This document shows, piece after piece, positions 1-8,799 of a stretch of DNA of 64,000 bases. The translations under genes were made by a program, and so were the position numbers. A model generated the notes under the pieces. It was not told where the DNA came from. It saw nothing but the letters and a program-made list of their open reading frames with translations, and did not search any database. Origin of the DNA: Bacillus sp. FJAT-28004. GTDB lineage: Bacteria > Bacillota > Bacilli > Paenibacillales > Paenibacillaceae. How positions within the stretch are numbered: the stretch's first letter is position 1; every line of letters starts with the position of its first letter. The stretch spans positions 377,037 through 441,036 of the forward strand of contig NZ_LGHP01000002.1 of assembly GCF_001280845.1 (NCBI RefSeq), given 5' to 3'.

Positions 1-545
1 TCCATTAGCCATTTTTCCAAGTGTACAACAGTTACCTCCATGCCTTGGTCTATTAAACCTTTGGCTGCTTCAAGACCTAACAATCCTCCGCCAATCACTG
101 CTGCTCGTTTGCAGCTTTTAGCCTTCTCAATCATTTGTATGGTATCGTCAATCGTGCGGAAACCCACCACTCCTTGAAGCTGTGCACCCTCAATTGGTAA
201 AATAAAGGCTCTCGAGCCTGTAGCAATAATACATTTGTCATACGTTATACATGTTCCACTTGCTGTTGTTACTCGTTTATTTTCTGTATCTATTCGTACA
301 GCAGGGTCGTGGTGAACAAGCCGAATGCCATTGTCCTTGTACCATTGCATTGGATTGGTAATAATCTCATCGACCGTCATCTTTTTCTGCAATACATTGG
401 ATAACATAATGCGATTGTAGTTTGTGTAGGGTTCTTCGCCAATAATCGTTATTTCATATTTGGTGGAGTTGCGTTCCAAAATTTCTTCAATCGTTCTTAC
501 GCCCGCCATGCCATTTCCGATTAACACTAGTTTTTCAGTCCTCAT
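1..545 (-). CDS. NAD(P)H nitrite reductase large subunit-type FAD oxidoreductase (5' part only)
   Basis: The gene runs off the left edge, so only the first ~181 codons are visible, read on the minus strand from ATG at 545 with a GAGGAGG site just upstream. The protein starts MRTEKLVLIGNGMAGVRTIE, a Rossmann FAD-binding motif (GNGMAG) of the class-III pyridine nucleotide-disulfide oxidoreductase fold; EEPYTNYNR and NRIMLSNVL follow as in NirB/NasD. A second dinucleotide motif (AAVIGGGLLGLEAA) around residue 150 would bind NAD(P)H. NirB/NasD reduces nitrite to ammonium in the cytoplasm; the sirohaem and Fe-S domains would lie outside the window. A stand-alone NADH-dependent rubredoxin/ferredoxin reductase-type protein shares the N-terminus and cannot be excluded. 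Two palindromes upstream suggest redox or oxygen control. Confidence 0.75.
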   Translation of the reverse strand, partial: MRTEKLVLIGNGMAGVRTIEEILERNSTKYEITIIGEEPYTNYNRIMLSNVLQKKMTVDEIITNPMQWYKDNGIRLVHHDPAVRIDTENKRVTTASGTCITYDKCIIATGSRAFILPIEGAQLQGVVGFRTIDDTIQMIEKAKSCKRAAVIGGGLLGLEAAKGLIDQGMEVTVVHLEKWLM

Positions 546-559
546 AGCAATCCTCCTCA

Positions 560-598
560 TTGTGAAATAATTCACTTATATTGTGAAAAGTTTCACGT
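560..598 (-). promoter_or_regulatory. Two tandem Rex- or Fnr-like operator palindromes
   Basis: TTGTGAAATAATTCACTT (560-577) and TTGTGAAAAGTTTCACGT (581-598) lie 21 bp apart, two helical turns, directly upstream of the nitrite-reductase-like gene. Both fit the Gram-positive Rex box TTGTGAANNNNTTCACAA in 16 of 18 or fewer positions, and equally the Bacillus Fnr box TGTGA-N6-TCACA. Which protein binds cannot be told from sequence alone, but control by oxygen or NADH/NAD ratio is expected for this gene. Confidence 0.6.
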
Positions 599-948
599 TC
601 ATTGAGTTGATTGTATCATATATTTGGAAATTCGTAAATTAAGGAAATCGTAGGATTACAAAAAAAAGAAATATATCCTTTTCCGGAAGCTTCACAGGAG
701 CAGCCCGACGAATCGTCGCAACGAAAGTATCTCACTATGCTATAATCGACGCAATGAAAATAACGAGGATAGTTTAACGAATAGAGCATTTGCTGCTAAC
801 GGGAAGCTGCTGGCCAATAAATGAGTCGGAGAAGTACATAAAGTTGATTCATTCATTTGAAATACACACAACGTACACAGGTGACCTTTAAAGTAGGTTA
901 TGGGAGTAATAAAACATAGAAATGCAGGCGGAAGCGGAGTGCGGTGGA
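599..948. other. Intergenic region between divergent units
   Basis: This stretch separates the minus-strand oxidoreductase from the plus-strand two-component operon. A TATAAT hexamer at 741-746 could be the -10 of the two-component operon but has no clear -35 partner. GCTAACGGGAAG at 794-805 resembles the repeat motif seen three more times near 61.7-63.7 kb. No gene was recognised. Confidence 0.4.
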
Positions 949-1629
949 ATGAAACGAACGATATTGCTGGTTGAAGACGATACGCTTATGCGAGAGGTGA
1001 TAACGGACTATTTCAAGAAGGAACAATGGGACGTGTTTGAAGCGGAAAACGGGAAGGTCGCGCTCGACATTTTTGAACAGAATTCCATTGATTTGGTCGT
1101 CCTCGACATTATGATGCCGGAAATGGATGGATGGTCGGTATGCAAGCGTATCCGAGAAAAATCGGATGTCCCGATTATGATTATGACTGCCAGAGCAGAG
1201 GATGACGACCAGTTGATGGGGTTCGAGCTTGGCGCCGATGAGTACGTAACGAAGCCCCTGAGCCCAAGGGTATTGGTAGCCCGCGCTACTGCTTTGATGA
1301 AGAGAACGGAAGGGACGATGGGACGCGAGGGAGATACGCTTGTCTATGGTGATTTAATGGTGAACAGGTCGGCATATACCGTCTTTGTAGCGGGTACTAA
1401 GATCAATTTGTCACCTAAGGAGTACGATTTGCTCCTTTTTCTCATCAAACATTACGGCAAGGTGCTGCCGCGCGAGTATATTTTGGACTCTGTCTGGGGG
1501 TACGATTATTTGGGGGATTTGCGAACGGTGGACACCCACATTAAAAAGCTAAGAGCTAAGCTCGGAGACGAAGGACGATCGATAGCGACAGTTATTCGTT
1601 CTGGCTATAAGTTCGAGATGGAACGATGA
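949..1629 (+). CDS. OmpR/PhoB-type response regulator
   Basis: Cytoplasmic DNA-binding response regulator of 226 residues. The receiver domain (residues ~1-118) begins MKRTILLVEDDTL with the acidic pair, has the phosphorylatable Asp in LVVLDIMMPEMDG and the conserved Lys in YVTKPLSPR. The C-terminal winged-helix DNA-binding domain shows LSPKEYDLLLFLIKH and the recognition-helix region RTVDTHIKKLRAKL. The ATG at 949 is preferred over the in-frame ATG at 922 because GGAGT at 936-940 is well spaced from it, and the receiver begins there. Its stop overlaps the kinase start (ATGA), so the two are co-translated and are almost certainly cognate partners. The stimulus is unknown. Confidence 0.9.
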   Translation: MKRTILLVEDDTLMREVITDYFKKEQWDVFEAENGKVALDIFEQNSIDLVVLDIMMPEMDGWSVCKRIREKSDVPIMIMTARAEDDDQLMGFELGADEYVTKPLSPRVLVARATALMKRTEGTMGREGDTLVYGDLMVNRSAYTVFVAGTKINLSPKEYDLLLFLIKHYGKVLPREYILDSVWGYDYLGDLRTVDTHIKKLRAKLGDEGRSIATVIRSGYKFEMER

Positions 1630-3383
1630 AAAGAAGAGGTGTAGCCCTTAAACTATTCGTTGTCACTTCCGTGTTGATCCTGCTTGTGTTCACCATATTG
1701 CTGCTTGCACAAGGATTGTTTTTCGAGCGGTTTTACCGTATGTCTAAAATTAATGTTTTAGAGAAGAGCATGAATGAATTCGCTCACCAATACAAAGAGG
1801 CGCAATCGAGTGAACGACAGGTGTCACGACTGCTAGGCGCATTCATGAATGAGCATGATACGAGTACCGACATCCTGAATAGCCGATTTGAGCGAACAAG
1901 CACACATCCTTATTATTTGGAACTGGAAGCTGGCAGCAAGACGATAACGATTCAGATTTCCAAAGAAGGCATGACTGTGGATCAAATCCCGCAAAAGATT
2001 CAAATAGGCGAGACGCTGGTGGTCGATGGGATCTTCATGGATGAGGAGGATACGATTATGCATCCTGTTGTTATCCAGCAGACCGATATCGTTCTCAAAG
2101 AGGGCTTGGTACGCGTGCGAGGAAAAGTAACGGATCTCATGCTGCCGGAGCGGCGGTCATATAATCCGCTTTATCAGGATGCTCTTGTCGATGATGTGCT
2201 TCTAGATTGGAATTCGCAAATGGAACAATGGCAGTCAAGGCTGCGGAGCGGTTCGGTCGTGCAGCTGGATTGGCAGGATAAATGGAGTGGTGTCCCCTAT
2301 ACGGTTCTCATACGTCTGCTCTCAGAGGGCAACGAAGAGAATAGCTATTTATTCGTTATGACCTCTATGCAGCCTGTAGGGGAAGCTGTCGGGATTCTTA
2401 AGCAATATGTCATTTATTTGGCGCCGCTTATGGTTCTGCTTGCGATTGTTTTGTCTTTGATTTATTCCAGAATTGTCTCCCGTCCCTTAGTGCTGCTTAG
2501 CCGCTCTGCAGCGCGTCTTGCCAAGCTGGACTTTACGGAGCAGCCAGCAATCGATTCGAAGGATGAATTCGGGGAGCTGTCGAGAAGCATGGTTGCGTTG
2601 TCGCGGAATTTGGACGCCTCCATGAAGGAGCTTACCCATGCGAATGCGATGCTGCAGGAGGATGTGGAGGAGAAACGGCGGTCCGAGCAGCTCCGCAAAG
2701 AGCTGATCGCGAACATTTCCCATGAATTGAAGACGCCGCTCGGGATTGTGAAGGGCTTTGCGGAAGGGCTGCAGGACGGCGTGGCGAGCGACAAAAGCGA
2801 ACGTTATCTGGCTCTCATCGTCAATGAAACGGATCGGATGAATGCATTAATTATGGATATGCTGGAGCTGTCCAAATTCGAAGCGAAGGCCATTCAGCTG
2901 CAGCCGAGAAGCTTAGCTCTGGCAAGCCTGATTCAAAGGGTGAGTGATTCATTCACTCAGCAATTGGAGATGAAACAGCTTCAATTGCAGTTAAACGCGG
3001 ATAAAGAGGAAGAGCTGCTCGTACGGGCTGATTCCAGACGCCTCGAGCAGGTCATTCTGAATTTCATGAGCAACGCCATTCGGCATGCTGTTGTGAACAG
3101 TGCCATCACGATCGGCATCCAGCGAACGGCTCCAGGAAAAATAACAACCGTCATCGAAAACATTGGACCGCCGATTCCCGAAGAGGATATCAGCCTTGTC
3201 TGGGATCACTTTTACCGAGCGGAGCGTTCACGGGATCGTAAATCCGGTGGAACGGGACTTGGACTCGCCATCACCAAGCATATTTTGGAGCTTCATGGAA
3301 GCGAGTATGGCGTAGAGAACACAAAGCAAGGCGTAGCATTTTCTTTTACATTAGATGAAAGCGGAGGAACAACCCATGACTAG
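1626..3383 (+). CDS. Membrane HAMP sensor histidine kinase
   Basis: A 585-residue sensor kinase pairing with the regulator just upstream (4-nt overlap). A first membrane helix near residues 10-30 and a second near 258-280 bracket an extracellular sensor domain of ~230 residues with no recognised fold. A HAMP region follows (SRPLVLLSRSAARLAKLDF), then the dimerisation/phospho-acceptor helix with ISHELKTPLGIVKGF (His is the phosphorylation site). The ATPase domain has the N box (NFMSNAIRHA), G1-type DHFYRAERSRDRKSGGTGL and the G2 glycines (GTGLGLAI). Layout is that of the BaeS/PhoR group. What it senses is not readable from sequence; the co-transcribed lipoprotein could take part. Confidence 0.9.
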   Translation: MKRRGVALKLFVVTSVLILLVFTILLLAQGLFFERFYRMSKINVLEKSMNEFAHQYKEAQSSERQVSRLLGAFMNEHDTSTDILNSRFERTSTHPYYLELEAGSKTITIQISKEGMTVDQIPQKIQIGETLVVDGIFMDEEDTIMHPVVIQQTDIVLKEGLVRVRGKVTDLMLPERRSYNPLYQDALVDDVLLDWNSQMEQWQSRLRSGSVVQLDWQDKWSGVPYTVLIRLLSEGNEENSYLFVMTSMQPVGEAVGILKQYVIYLAPLMVLLAIVLSLIYSRIVSRPLVLLSRSAARLAKLDFTEQPAIDSKDEFGELSRSMVALSRNLDASMKELTHANAMLQEDVEEKRRSEQLRKELIANISHELKTPLGIVKGFAEGLQDGVASDKSERYLALIVNETDRMNALIMDMLELSKFEAKAIQLQPRSLALASLIQRVSDSFTQQLEMKQLQLQLNADKEEELLVRADSRRLEQVILNFMSNAIRHAVVNSAITIGIQRTAPGKITTVIENIGPPIPEEDISLVWDHFYRAERSRDRKSGGTGLGLAITKHILELHGSEYGVENTKQGVAFSFTLDESGGTTHD

Positions 3384-3864
3384 AACAAAATATATGTATT
3401 TGATATCAGCTTTGATCGTACTGCTGCTGGCCAGCGCATGCGGCAATCAGTCCAACAACGAATTAGACGCTACGGCGACACCTATAACGAAGCCAGAGAA
3501 CGAAGCAACAGGCGATCAAGCAGCGGATACGGACTCTGACAAGAAAATATTAATTATCATTGACCAGACGGAAAAGCCAATTGAGGGCAACAGCTTCGAT
3601 TTTGTCGTGAAGCAGCTTCCGGAAGGATTTGCTCTTGCCGAAATGCAGTGGGTGTCCAAGGAAAACCAAATCATCAATTCGGTTCAACTAGCCATTGAAC
3701 ATGGAGCAAGCGGTGGAGACGGCTTCTATATTAGCGGCGACGGACAATTTACCGGATTCTTCTATCCGGATGCGATGAAAGGCGAGAAAGGGCAGGTTGT
3801 ATTCGTGTTCAAGAATGAGCAAGGCAAGGAATTAACGTGGAAAAAGGAAATCACTTTGAAATAA
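3376..3864 (+). CDS. Lipoprotein encoded with the two-component system
   Basis: A 162-residue predicted lipoprotein. The start is taken at ATG 3376 (GGAGG at 3363-3367, spacing 8), inside the last codons of the kinase gene, giving MTRTKYMYLI, a hydrophobic stretch and a lipobox LASAC near residues 18-22. A Thr/Asp/Glu-rich linker follows, then a ~95-residue domain with DKKILIIIDQTEKPIEG and GDGFYISGDGQFTGFFYP that I do not recognise; its repeated short beta-strand pattern suggests a small extracellular beta domain. Overlap with the kinase gene makes a shared transcript near certain, and an accessory sensing role is an inference. A strong terminator follows. Confidence 0.75.
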   Translation: MTRTKYMYLISALIVLLLASACGNQSNNELDATATPITKPENEATGDQAADTDSDKKILIIIDQTEKPIEGNSFDFVVKQLPEGFALAEMQWVSKENQIINSVQLAIEHGASGGDGFYISGDGQFTGFFYPDAMKGEKGQVVFVFKNEQGKELTWKKEITLK

Positions 3865-3881
3865 ACATCAATGTTCATGTC

Positions 3882-3909
3882 AAAAGCAGCCGATTGCGGC
3901 TGCTTTTTT
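3882..3909 (+). terminator. Rho-independent terminator of the two-component operon
   Basis: Perfect stem GCAGCCG / CGGCTGC with loop ATTG, preceded by A4 and followed by T6. Confidence 0.9.
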
Positions 3910-4112
3910 CATGTAGATGCGCTTCATAGCCGTTTAATCTGAATTTGAAGATGAAATAGGGAAATATCGACAGGACAAAAGGCATGTTGGCATTTCCCGT
4001 AAATTAGCAGATGCCCTATGAGTTAATAAGTAACATCGTTAGTTATAGAGTAGTTAGTCATTTAGAAAAAACTAAAAACAAGCTTTTTTCGTTGTTATAT
4101 ACGGTTGCTTCA

Positions 4113-4399
4113 TTATGCCTTTTCCATTGCTGCCCAAATTTTGGCCATCGTATTAATCCCTGCTGTTAGATCTTCGTCCGTGAGGTGCGAAAAACCAAAA
4201 CTTATACCGATCTTGTCAAGAGTTGAACGGTCTCGCACCCACTCAACGCCCGCGCTTTGGCAAGCTTTTTCGTAAGCTGCATATTGTTCCTGAGTTTGAA
4301 TCCGATCTGCATCATTTTCTTTTTCATTTTAAATTGAACAACCGGAAAGTAATGAAACTGCTAAAAATAGCAATGTGAAAATGGCCAGATATTTTTCAT
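4113..4399 (-). pseudogene. Decayed small lipoprotein gene
   Basis: Read on the minus strand, an ATG (4399-4397) follows a good AAGGAG site, but its frame stops after 12 codons. Inserting one A in the A5 run after the ATG restores a lipoprotein signal peptide, YLAIFTLLFLAVSLLSGCS, with lipobox LSGC. That same frame then meets an in-frame TAA (4331-4329) and continues open for 72 codons (NEKENDADRIQTQEQYAAYE ... AKIWAAMEKA) to a stop at 4113. One indel plus one nonsense codon therefore separate this from an intact lipoprotein of about 95 residues. The mature domain is not recognised. No other gene overlaps it. Confidence 0.65.
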
Positions 4400-4445
4400 G
4401 GTGAGAACTCCTTTTTTCACTTTCAAAGTAAGGAAACCACAAGCC

Positions 4446-4578
4446 GAAGAAGGCATCTCCTTTAATGATTATTTGTTGAAAGTGCACTTGGAAAAGGCTG
4501 CGGAGTTTCTAGTTTATTCCGATAAAAAAAATATATGAAATGGCTCCTCTAGAGGTAGAGTATCGGGAGTTGGATTAG
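4446..4578 (+). pseudogene. Remnant of an AraC-type DNA-binding domain
   Basis: The plus-strand frame reads EEGISFNDYLLKVHLEKAAE then FLVYSDKK, which is the start of the second-half helix pattern of AraC/YesN regulators. At an A8 tract (4524-4531) the frame is lost; removing one A continues as IYEMAPLEVEYRELD followed by TAG, matching the usual K-x-YEIA-x-x-VGYRD that follows. Only ~45 codons of the C-terminus survive; the N-terminal part is absent. It lies directly upstream of the GH29 gene, so it may be the ruin of a regulator that once controlled that region. Confidence 0.65.
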
Positions 4579-4706
4579 TTTTATAAAAATTCAAGGAATA
4601 TACTGGTGTTAGCTCGAATGAATATCACAAGAAAGCGAAAATGAGTTAGTAGGTTATTTCCTAGTGCGAATAAAAATACTCCATTAATGAAGAAGAGGTG
4701 CTTAAA

Positions 4707-5969
4707 ATGACAGCAGATTCTAATATTAAACCAACCCCGAAACAGCTCGAGTATCAATCCTGGGAATTCGGATTATTTGTGCATTTTGGTCTAAGAACGT
4801 TTTATGAAGGATACGTAGATTTTGATCCAAGAGGCATGTCCCCTGATTTGTTTAACCCGCAGCAATTGGATTGTGAGCAATGGATACGTACGGCGAAGGA
4901 AGCCGGAATGAATTATGCTGTACTTACGGCTAAGCATCATGATGGGTTTTCTAATTGGCCGTCGCAGTATAGCTCGTTCTCTACCAAACAATCCCCTTGG
5001 AAGGATGGTAAGGGTGATGTTGTCCGGGAGTTTGTAGAGGCTTGTCGAAAGTATGATGTAAAGCCTGGTTTATACTATTCTCCTTTTGATGGATCTGCGG
5101 ATTTCTATAATCAGGATGCAAAGGCTTATGATGATTATTTCGTAAATCAAATTACAGAGCTGCTTGGTCAATACGGAGAGATTGATATTCTGTGGTTTGA
5201 CGGCTGTGGCTCGGAGGATCATGAATATGATTGGAAACGGATCATCGGAGAAATTCGCCGCCTTCAACCGAATATCTTAATTTTTAATATGGGAGACCCT
5301 GATTTCCGGTGGGTGGGGAATGAGGATGGCATTGCGCCGATTCCTTGCTGGAATGTTGTGGATTCGCTTGAGTTCTCGATCATGACCGAGGAGAAGGAAT
5401 CATTGCCTGATAAGCTATGGTTGCCTGCGGAATGTGATGTGCAGATGCGAGCGAATTGGTTTTATAGCGATAGCGATGAGCATACGGTCAAAAGTCTGGA
5501 TCAACTCATGGGCTTATACTATTATTCTGTAGGGCGCGGTACGAATTTGCTGCTGAATATCGGTCCGGACAGACAAGGCTTACTGCCTTCAAAAGACGTA
5601 AGCCGCCTGGCTGCAATGGGCGCAGAAATACGAAGCAGATTTGACAACCCCATCGCGACCTTGGAGCAATGTATACAGAACCAGAATGAATGGGTTTATG
5701 AGCCTGCTCATTCACATATGCTTGATCATATTGTTATTCAAGAGGATTTATCTTCGGGAGAACATATTCTGAATTTTCAAATCAATATCATGACAGAAAA
5801 ATCGCATCGAACCATAACCGTATATGAGGGACAGAACATCGGTCATAAAGCTATTGTACGATTTCCGCCGGTTAAAGTTCGAAGCGTCTCTCTTACGGTG
5901 ACAAAGGCGAAAGGCGAGCCTTCTATTAAGGAGTTATCATTTTACTATGTTGGGGAAATTGGAAATTAG
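4707..5969 (+). CDS. GH29 alpha-L-fucosidase
   Basis: A 420-residue intracellular (no signal peptide) glycosidase. Start ATG 4707 is chosen because AGAAGAGG lies 6 nt before it; an upstream GTG at 4698 is embedded in that site. GH29 signatures: GLFVHFGLRTFYEG near the N-terminus, VLTAKHHDGFSNWPS (substrate-contacting His pair), and IDILWFDGCGSE containing the catalytic nucleophile Asp. C-terminal residues ~330-420 form a small beta domain. The enzyme should release L-fucose, most likely from imported oligosaccharides. It is related to the GH29 at 45033-46274, sharing VRTAKDAG-, TAKHHDGF-, FDG- and WVGNEDG-type blocks. A terminator follows, and a LacI gene converges on it. Confidence 0.9.
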   Translation: MTADSNIKPTPKQLEYQSWEFGLFVHFGLRTFYEGYVDFDPRGMSPDLFNPQQLDCEQWIRTAKEAGMNYAVLTAKHHDGFSNWPSQYSSFSTKQSPWKDGKGDVVREFVEACRKYDVKPGLYYSPFDGSADFYNQDAKAYDDYFVNQITELLGQYGEIDILWFDGCGSEDHEYDWKRIIGEIRRLQPNILIFNMGDPDFRWVGNEDGIAPIPCWNVVDSLEFSIMTEEKESLPDKLWLPAECDVQMRANWFYSDSDEHTVKSLDQLMGLYYYSVGRGTNLLLNIGPDRQGLLPSKDVSRLAAMGAEIRSRFDNPIATLEQCIQNQNEWVYEPAHSHMLDHIVIQEDLSSGEHILNFQINIMTEKSHRTITVYEGQNIGHKAIVRFPPVKVRSVSLTVTKAKGEPSIKELSFYYVGEIGN

Positions 5970-6011
5970 CTTTCTTCCATATTCCTTTCCCGGAATATCA
6001 ATGGCGGTAAT

Positions 6012-6048
6012 AAAGCAGCTCTTCCTCAACAGAGGAGGGGCTGCTTTT
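6012..6048. terminator. Hairpin between convergent GH29 and LacI genes
   Basis: AAAGCAGC with CTTCCTC pairs across AACA with GAGGAGG and GCTGCTTTT; one G bulge. It could act for both converging transcripts. Confidence 0.7.
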
Positions 6049-6102
6049 GCTCTATTAGTCTAACTTTTCGTTTTTCATGGCGCGTGATTAGGTGTGTTTT
6101 GT

Positions 6103-7125
6103 TTAAGTTGAACTACGTATGACTAAATGTGTAGGTAAAATAACCTTCTTCGGCAGCAGGGTATTTCCATTTAATCGCTCTAATAAAAGGTCGACGGCGA
6201 CCATGCCAATTTCCTCGGTTGGCACATCAATTGTAGATAGAGGAGGATTGGAGTACTTGGATACTTCAATATTGGAAAGGCCAATAACAGCCACTTCATC
6301 AGGAACAGAGACACTATTGTTATATAAGCTGTTAAGGGCTGCCATAGCCATTAAATCACTGGCAGCAAAAAAAGCAGTAGGTAGATTATTTGTTTTGCAT
6401 AAATGATTGATTTTATCTATACAAACAACTTCATCCCATAAACAATCTATAATCCAATCGGGATTTACAGACATTCCGGCAGCATGCATGGTGGAATAGT
6501 ACCCTTGATAGCGCCGACTTTCTTTTAAGTTGCTCTTTAATCCGCTTCCGCCTATATATCCAATATTCGTATGGCCTTTTTCAATAAGATGGCTTACTGC
6601 CAGAGAAGCAACATTGTAATGATCATAGCCTACATTATCGATATCCAAGCGTTCGGTATCGATGCCAACAATATGCGGAACCTGCTTGCGAACATACTCG
6701 TATGTTTCGCTATTTAAAGACTCCATTAGGATAAGGCCTGTAATAGATTCACTAAATGTATTAAACAAGATCTTCTTATCATCTAACTCTGGTCCAGTTC
6801 GAATAAAGGAAATATTGTACCCTGCGTGAAGCAATCGCTCTTCTACACCGGACAATATAGACATGAAATAAGGATCGTTATACTTATTTTTTGTAACACT
6901 TAATACACACCCTATTTTGATGTGTGCTTTGTTTGTGGAAGTTTCCTTCGTTGCTATTTGACGCTTGGGGCTTACATTGATTTTATAGTTAAGCTGTGTA
7001 ACAGCCTGCCAGACTCTATCACGAGTTTCATCTGTAATTTTATATTTCGTATCATTATTTAAAACTCTAGATACGGTGGCCGTGGACACATTTGCTAATT
7101 TAGCAACATCCCTAATCGTACTCAT
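6103..7125 (-). CDS. LacI-family transcriptional regulator
   Basis: A 340-residue repressor-type regulator. The N-terminal helix-turn-helix and hinge are clear: TIRDVAKLANVSTATVSRVL, then LNNDTKYKITDETRDRV. The periplasmic-binding-protein-like core starts near residue 70 (IGCVLSVTKNKYNDPYF) and ends with the usual TTIDVPTEEIGMVAVDLLLERL-type closing helix region. It is transcribed away from the operon at 7458-15876, which it probably controls, with a sugar or oligosaccharide as effector. The start ATG at 7125 has AAAGGAG about 12 nt upstream, rather far. Two tandem AACGTAAC repeats in the shared intergenic region (7384-7403) are candidate operators. Confidence 0.85.
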   Translation of the reverse strand: MSTIRDVAKLANVSTATVSRVLNNDTKYKITDETRDRVWQAVTQLNYKINVSPKRQIATKETSTNKAHIKIGCVLSVTKNKYNDPYFMSILSGVEERLLHAGYNISFIRTGPELDDKKILFNTFSESITGLILMESLNSETYEYVRKQVPHIVGIDTERLDIDNVGYDHYNVASLAVSHLIEKGHTNIGYIGGSGLKSNLKESRRYQGYYSTMHAAGMSVNPDWIIDCLWDEVVCIDKINHLCKTNNLPTAFFAASDLMAMAALNSLYNNSVSVPDEVAVIGLSNIEVSKYSNPPLSTIDVPTEEIGMVAVDLLLERLNGNTLLPKKVILPTHLVIRSST

Positions 7126-7321
7126 AAAAATGCATAGTCTCCTTTATTGCTAATGATCGCAATGTTATGTTGTGAATCGTCATTAGCTCTTTTTATGTTT
7201 TGTTGCGTAAAAATTACGTTCGTGCAGGCTTCTCCCTATGTATACCTTTAAACTATATAGTAACATACAGACGATGGACTTTGTCATCCTAAATTTCGTT
7301 TTATCTCGGTGTAAATTTCTC

Positions 7322-7403
7322 TTGCAGGTTTGGTTGGAAATGTTATAATTGCACCATAAGATTACTAAACAAACATTACACATAACGTAACATACAACGT
7401 AAC
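7322..7403 (+). promoter_or_regulatory. Candidate promoter and tandem repeat operator of the 7.5-15.9 kb operon
   Basis: TTGCAG (7322-7327) and TATAAT (7344-7349) are 16 bp apart. Downstream in the untranslated leader are two copies of AACGTAAC (7384-7391 and 7396-7403), 12 bp apart, placed where a bound LacI-type protein would block elongation. A separate CGTAAAAATTACG inverted repeat lies at about 7205-7217 nearer the regulator gene. Confidence 0.5.
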
Positions 7404-7457
7404 AAAAATGCAAATGCTGTTTACTTAAGAATATACATGTTTGGGAGATGATGAGAC

Positions 7458-8792
7458 ATGAATAAAACAGTAACGGTGTACCCTGCAATAATCGATAGCT
7501 TAATTAGCAATCCTGGTATTGGTTTTATTTCAGCTCCTGGATTAATGGGCGACATCGGTGATGTGTACGACAACAGAGGGGAAAAGAAAGAGAAATATAA
7601 GTTTACGGAAGACAGCAGCACTTACAATCACCCAGATAGCAAAGTCTATTTCTGCAGTGTTCGCTGGAGAGATATAGAAGTCGCGAAAGGTGTATACAGG
7701 TGGGAAGTGCTGGAGGGAAAGCTGAACTATGCAAAATCCATTGGTTGTACCGCAGTGGTACGTTGTTCGCCATACGCTTTAAATGAAGAAGATGATATAC
7801 CGGATTGGTTCCGAGCGGAAAATCCGGAGGAGCCTGAATTTCCTTTTTGGAGAGTAGATCCTCAGACAACACGATATGTTGACTATTGGTCTGACTTTAT
7901 AAAAGCTTTTGCTGTAAAGTTTGACGGGCATCCCGTTATAAGCTCTATCGATTTGACGATTGTAGGAGCATGGGGGGAAGGCGGAGGAACGGAGTTTTTA
8001 AAGCAGGAGGCCATTCAGACGATTACAGATGCTTATTTAGATGGATTTAAAATAACACCTCTCCAAGCACTTTTGCATGACCCTATTTCTATGAAGATTA
8101 TAACGGATCGAAAGGCTAAAGTGGGCTTTCGTGTAGATTGCTTAGGAGATATGGGCGGATTTCATGGAGAAGAATGGTCACATATGACCGATTTCTACCC
8201 TCAGAATATACAGAACTTTAAAATGGAAAATGCCTGGGAGAAAGCTCCGATTTTATTTGAAGCATGCTGGCATATGAATGACTGGTATCTTCAGGGCTGG
8301 GATATTGATTACATCATTCAAGAAACGCTCAAATGGCATATTTCCTCCTTCAATAACAAAGGTACGATCGTACCGGAGCCTTGGAAAGAAAATGTGAAGC
8401 AGTGGCTAAAGAAGATGGGGTACCGCTTTGAATTAAGAAAGTTCACTTATGACGCTGAAGTGAAGGCGGGCGAGAATCTAGACATCACTGCTTTGTGGGC
8501 TAATGTAGGAGTCGCTCCTATCTATAATCACTATCCGCTTGTATTGAAGCTAACAGGCAATGATCAGACTTTTACGCTTTATAGCAGAGAAGATATAAGA
8601 GAATGGCTGCCGGATGAAGATATTGCTTGGGAGGAGAGCTTCTCTATACCGAGCGATGTTCCAGAAGGAGAATACATTTTAGAAATTGGCATAGAAACCG
8701 GTGTGAAAGAGATCGGAAATATAAAGCTTGCGATCGAAGGGAATAAGGAAGGTTATTACCAAATGGGCAAACTAGTAATAGAAAGGGGATAA
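7458..8792 (+). CDS. Putative TIM-barrel glycoside hydrolase with DUF4832-like C-terminus
   Basis: A 444-residue cytoplasmic protein (no signal peptide), first gene of the operon. Residues ~50-330 look like a (beta/alpha)8 glycosidase of the GH42/clan-A style: VYFCSVRWRDIEVAKGVYRW is the typical start where a Trp-Arg-Asp/Glu strand is followed by an Glu/Gly-x-Tyr-x-Trp turn. Candidate catalytic glutamates are in VGAWGEGGG (about residue 174, acid/base) and ILFEACWHM (about 268, nucleophile). Residues ~335-444 form a beta-sandwich resembling DUF4832 (ITALWANVGVAPIYNHYPLV). Substrate unknown. The family is annotated only as hypothetical or DUF4832 protein in genomes, as far as I know. It has a catalysis-deficient-looking relative two genes downstream. 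Confidence 0.6.
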   Translation: MNKTVTVYPAIIDSLISNPGIGFISAPGLMGDIGDVYDNRGEKKEKYKFTEDSSTYNHPDSKVYFCSVRWRDIEVAKGVYRWEVLEGKLNYAKSIGCTAVVRCSPYALNEEDDIPDWFRAENPEEPEFPFWRVDPQTTRYVDYWSDFIKAFAVKFDGHPVISSIDLTIVGAWGEGGGTEFLKQEAIQTITDAYLDGFKITPLQALLHDPISMKIITDRKAKVGFRVDCLGDMGGFHGEEWSHMTDFYPQNIQNFKMENAWEKAPILFEACWHMNDWYLQGWDIDYIIQETLKWHISSFNNKGTIVPEPWKENVKQWLKKMGYRFELRKFTYDAEVKAGENLDITALWANVGVAPIYNHYPLVLKLTGNDQTFTLYSREDIREWLPDEDIAWEESFSIPSDVPEGEYILEIGIETGVKEIGNIKLAIEGNKEGYYQMGKLVIERG

Positions 8793-8799
8793 GTAACGA

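Noticed and set aside
4113..4328. C-terminus of a MocR/PdxR-type aminotransferase-like regulator
   Set aside because: ISFGFSHLTDEDL at first recalled that family, but the same frame continues upstream into a lipoprotein signal peptide, so a small lipoprotein is the better reading.
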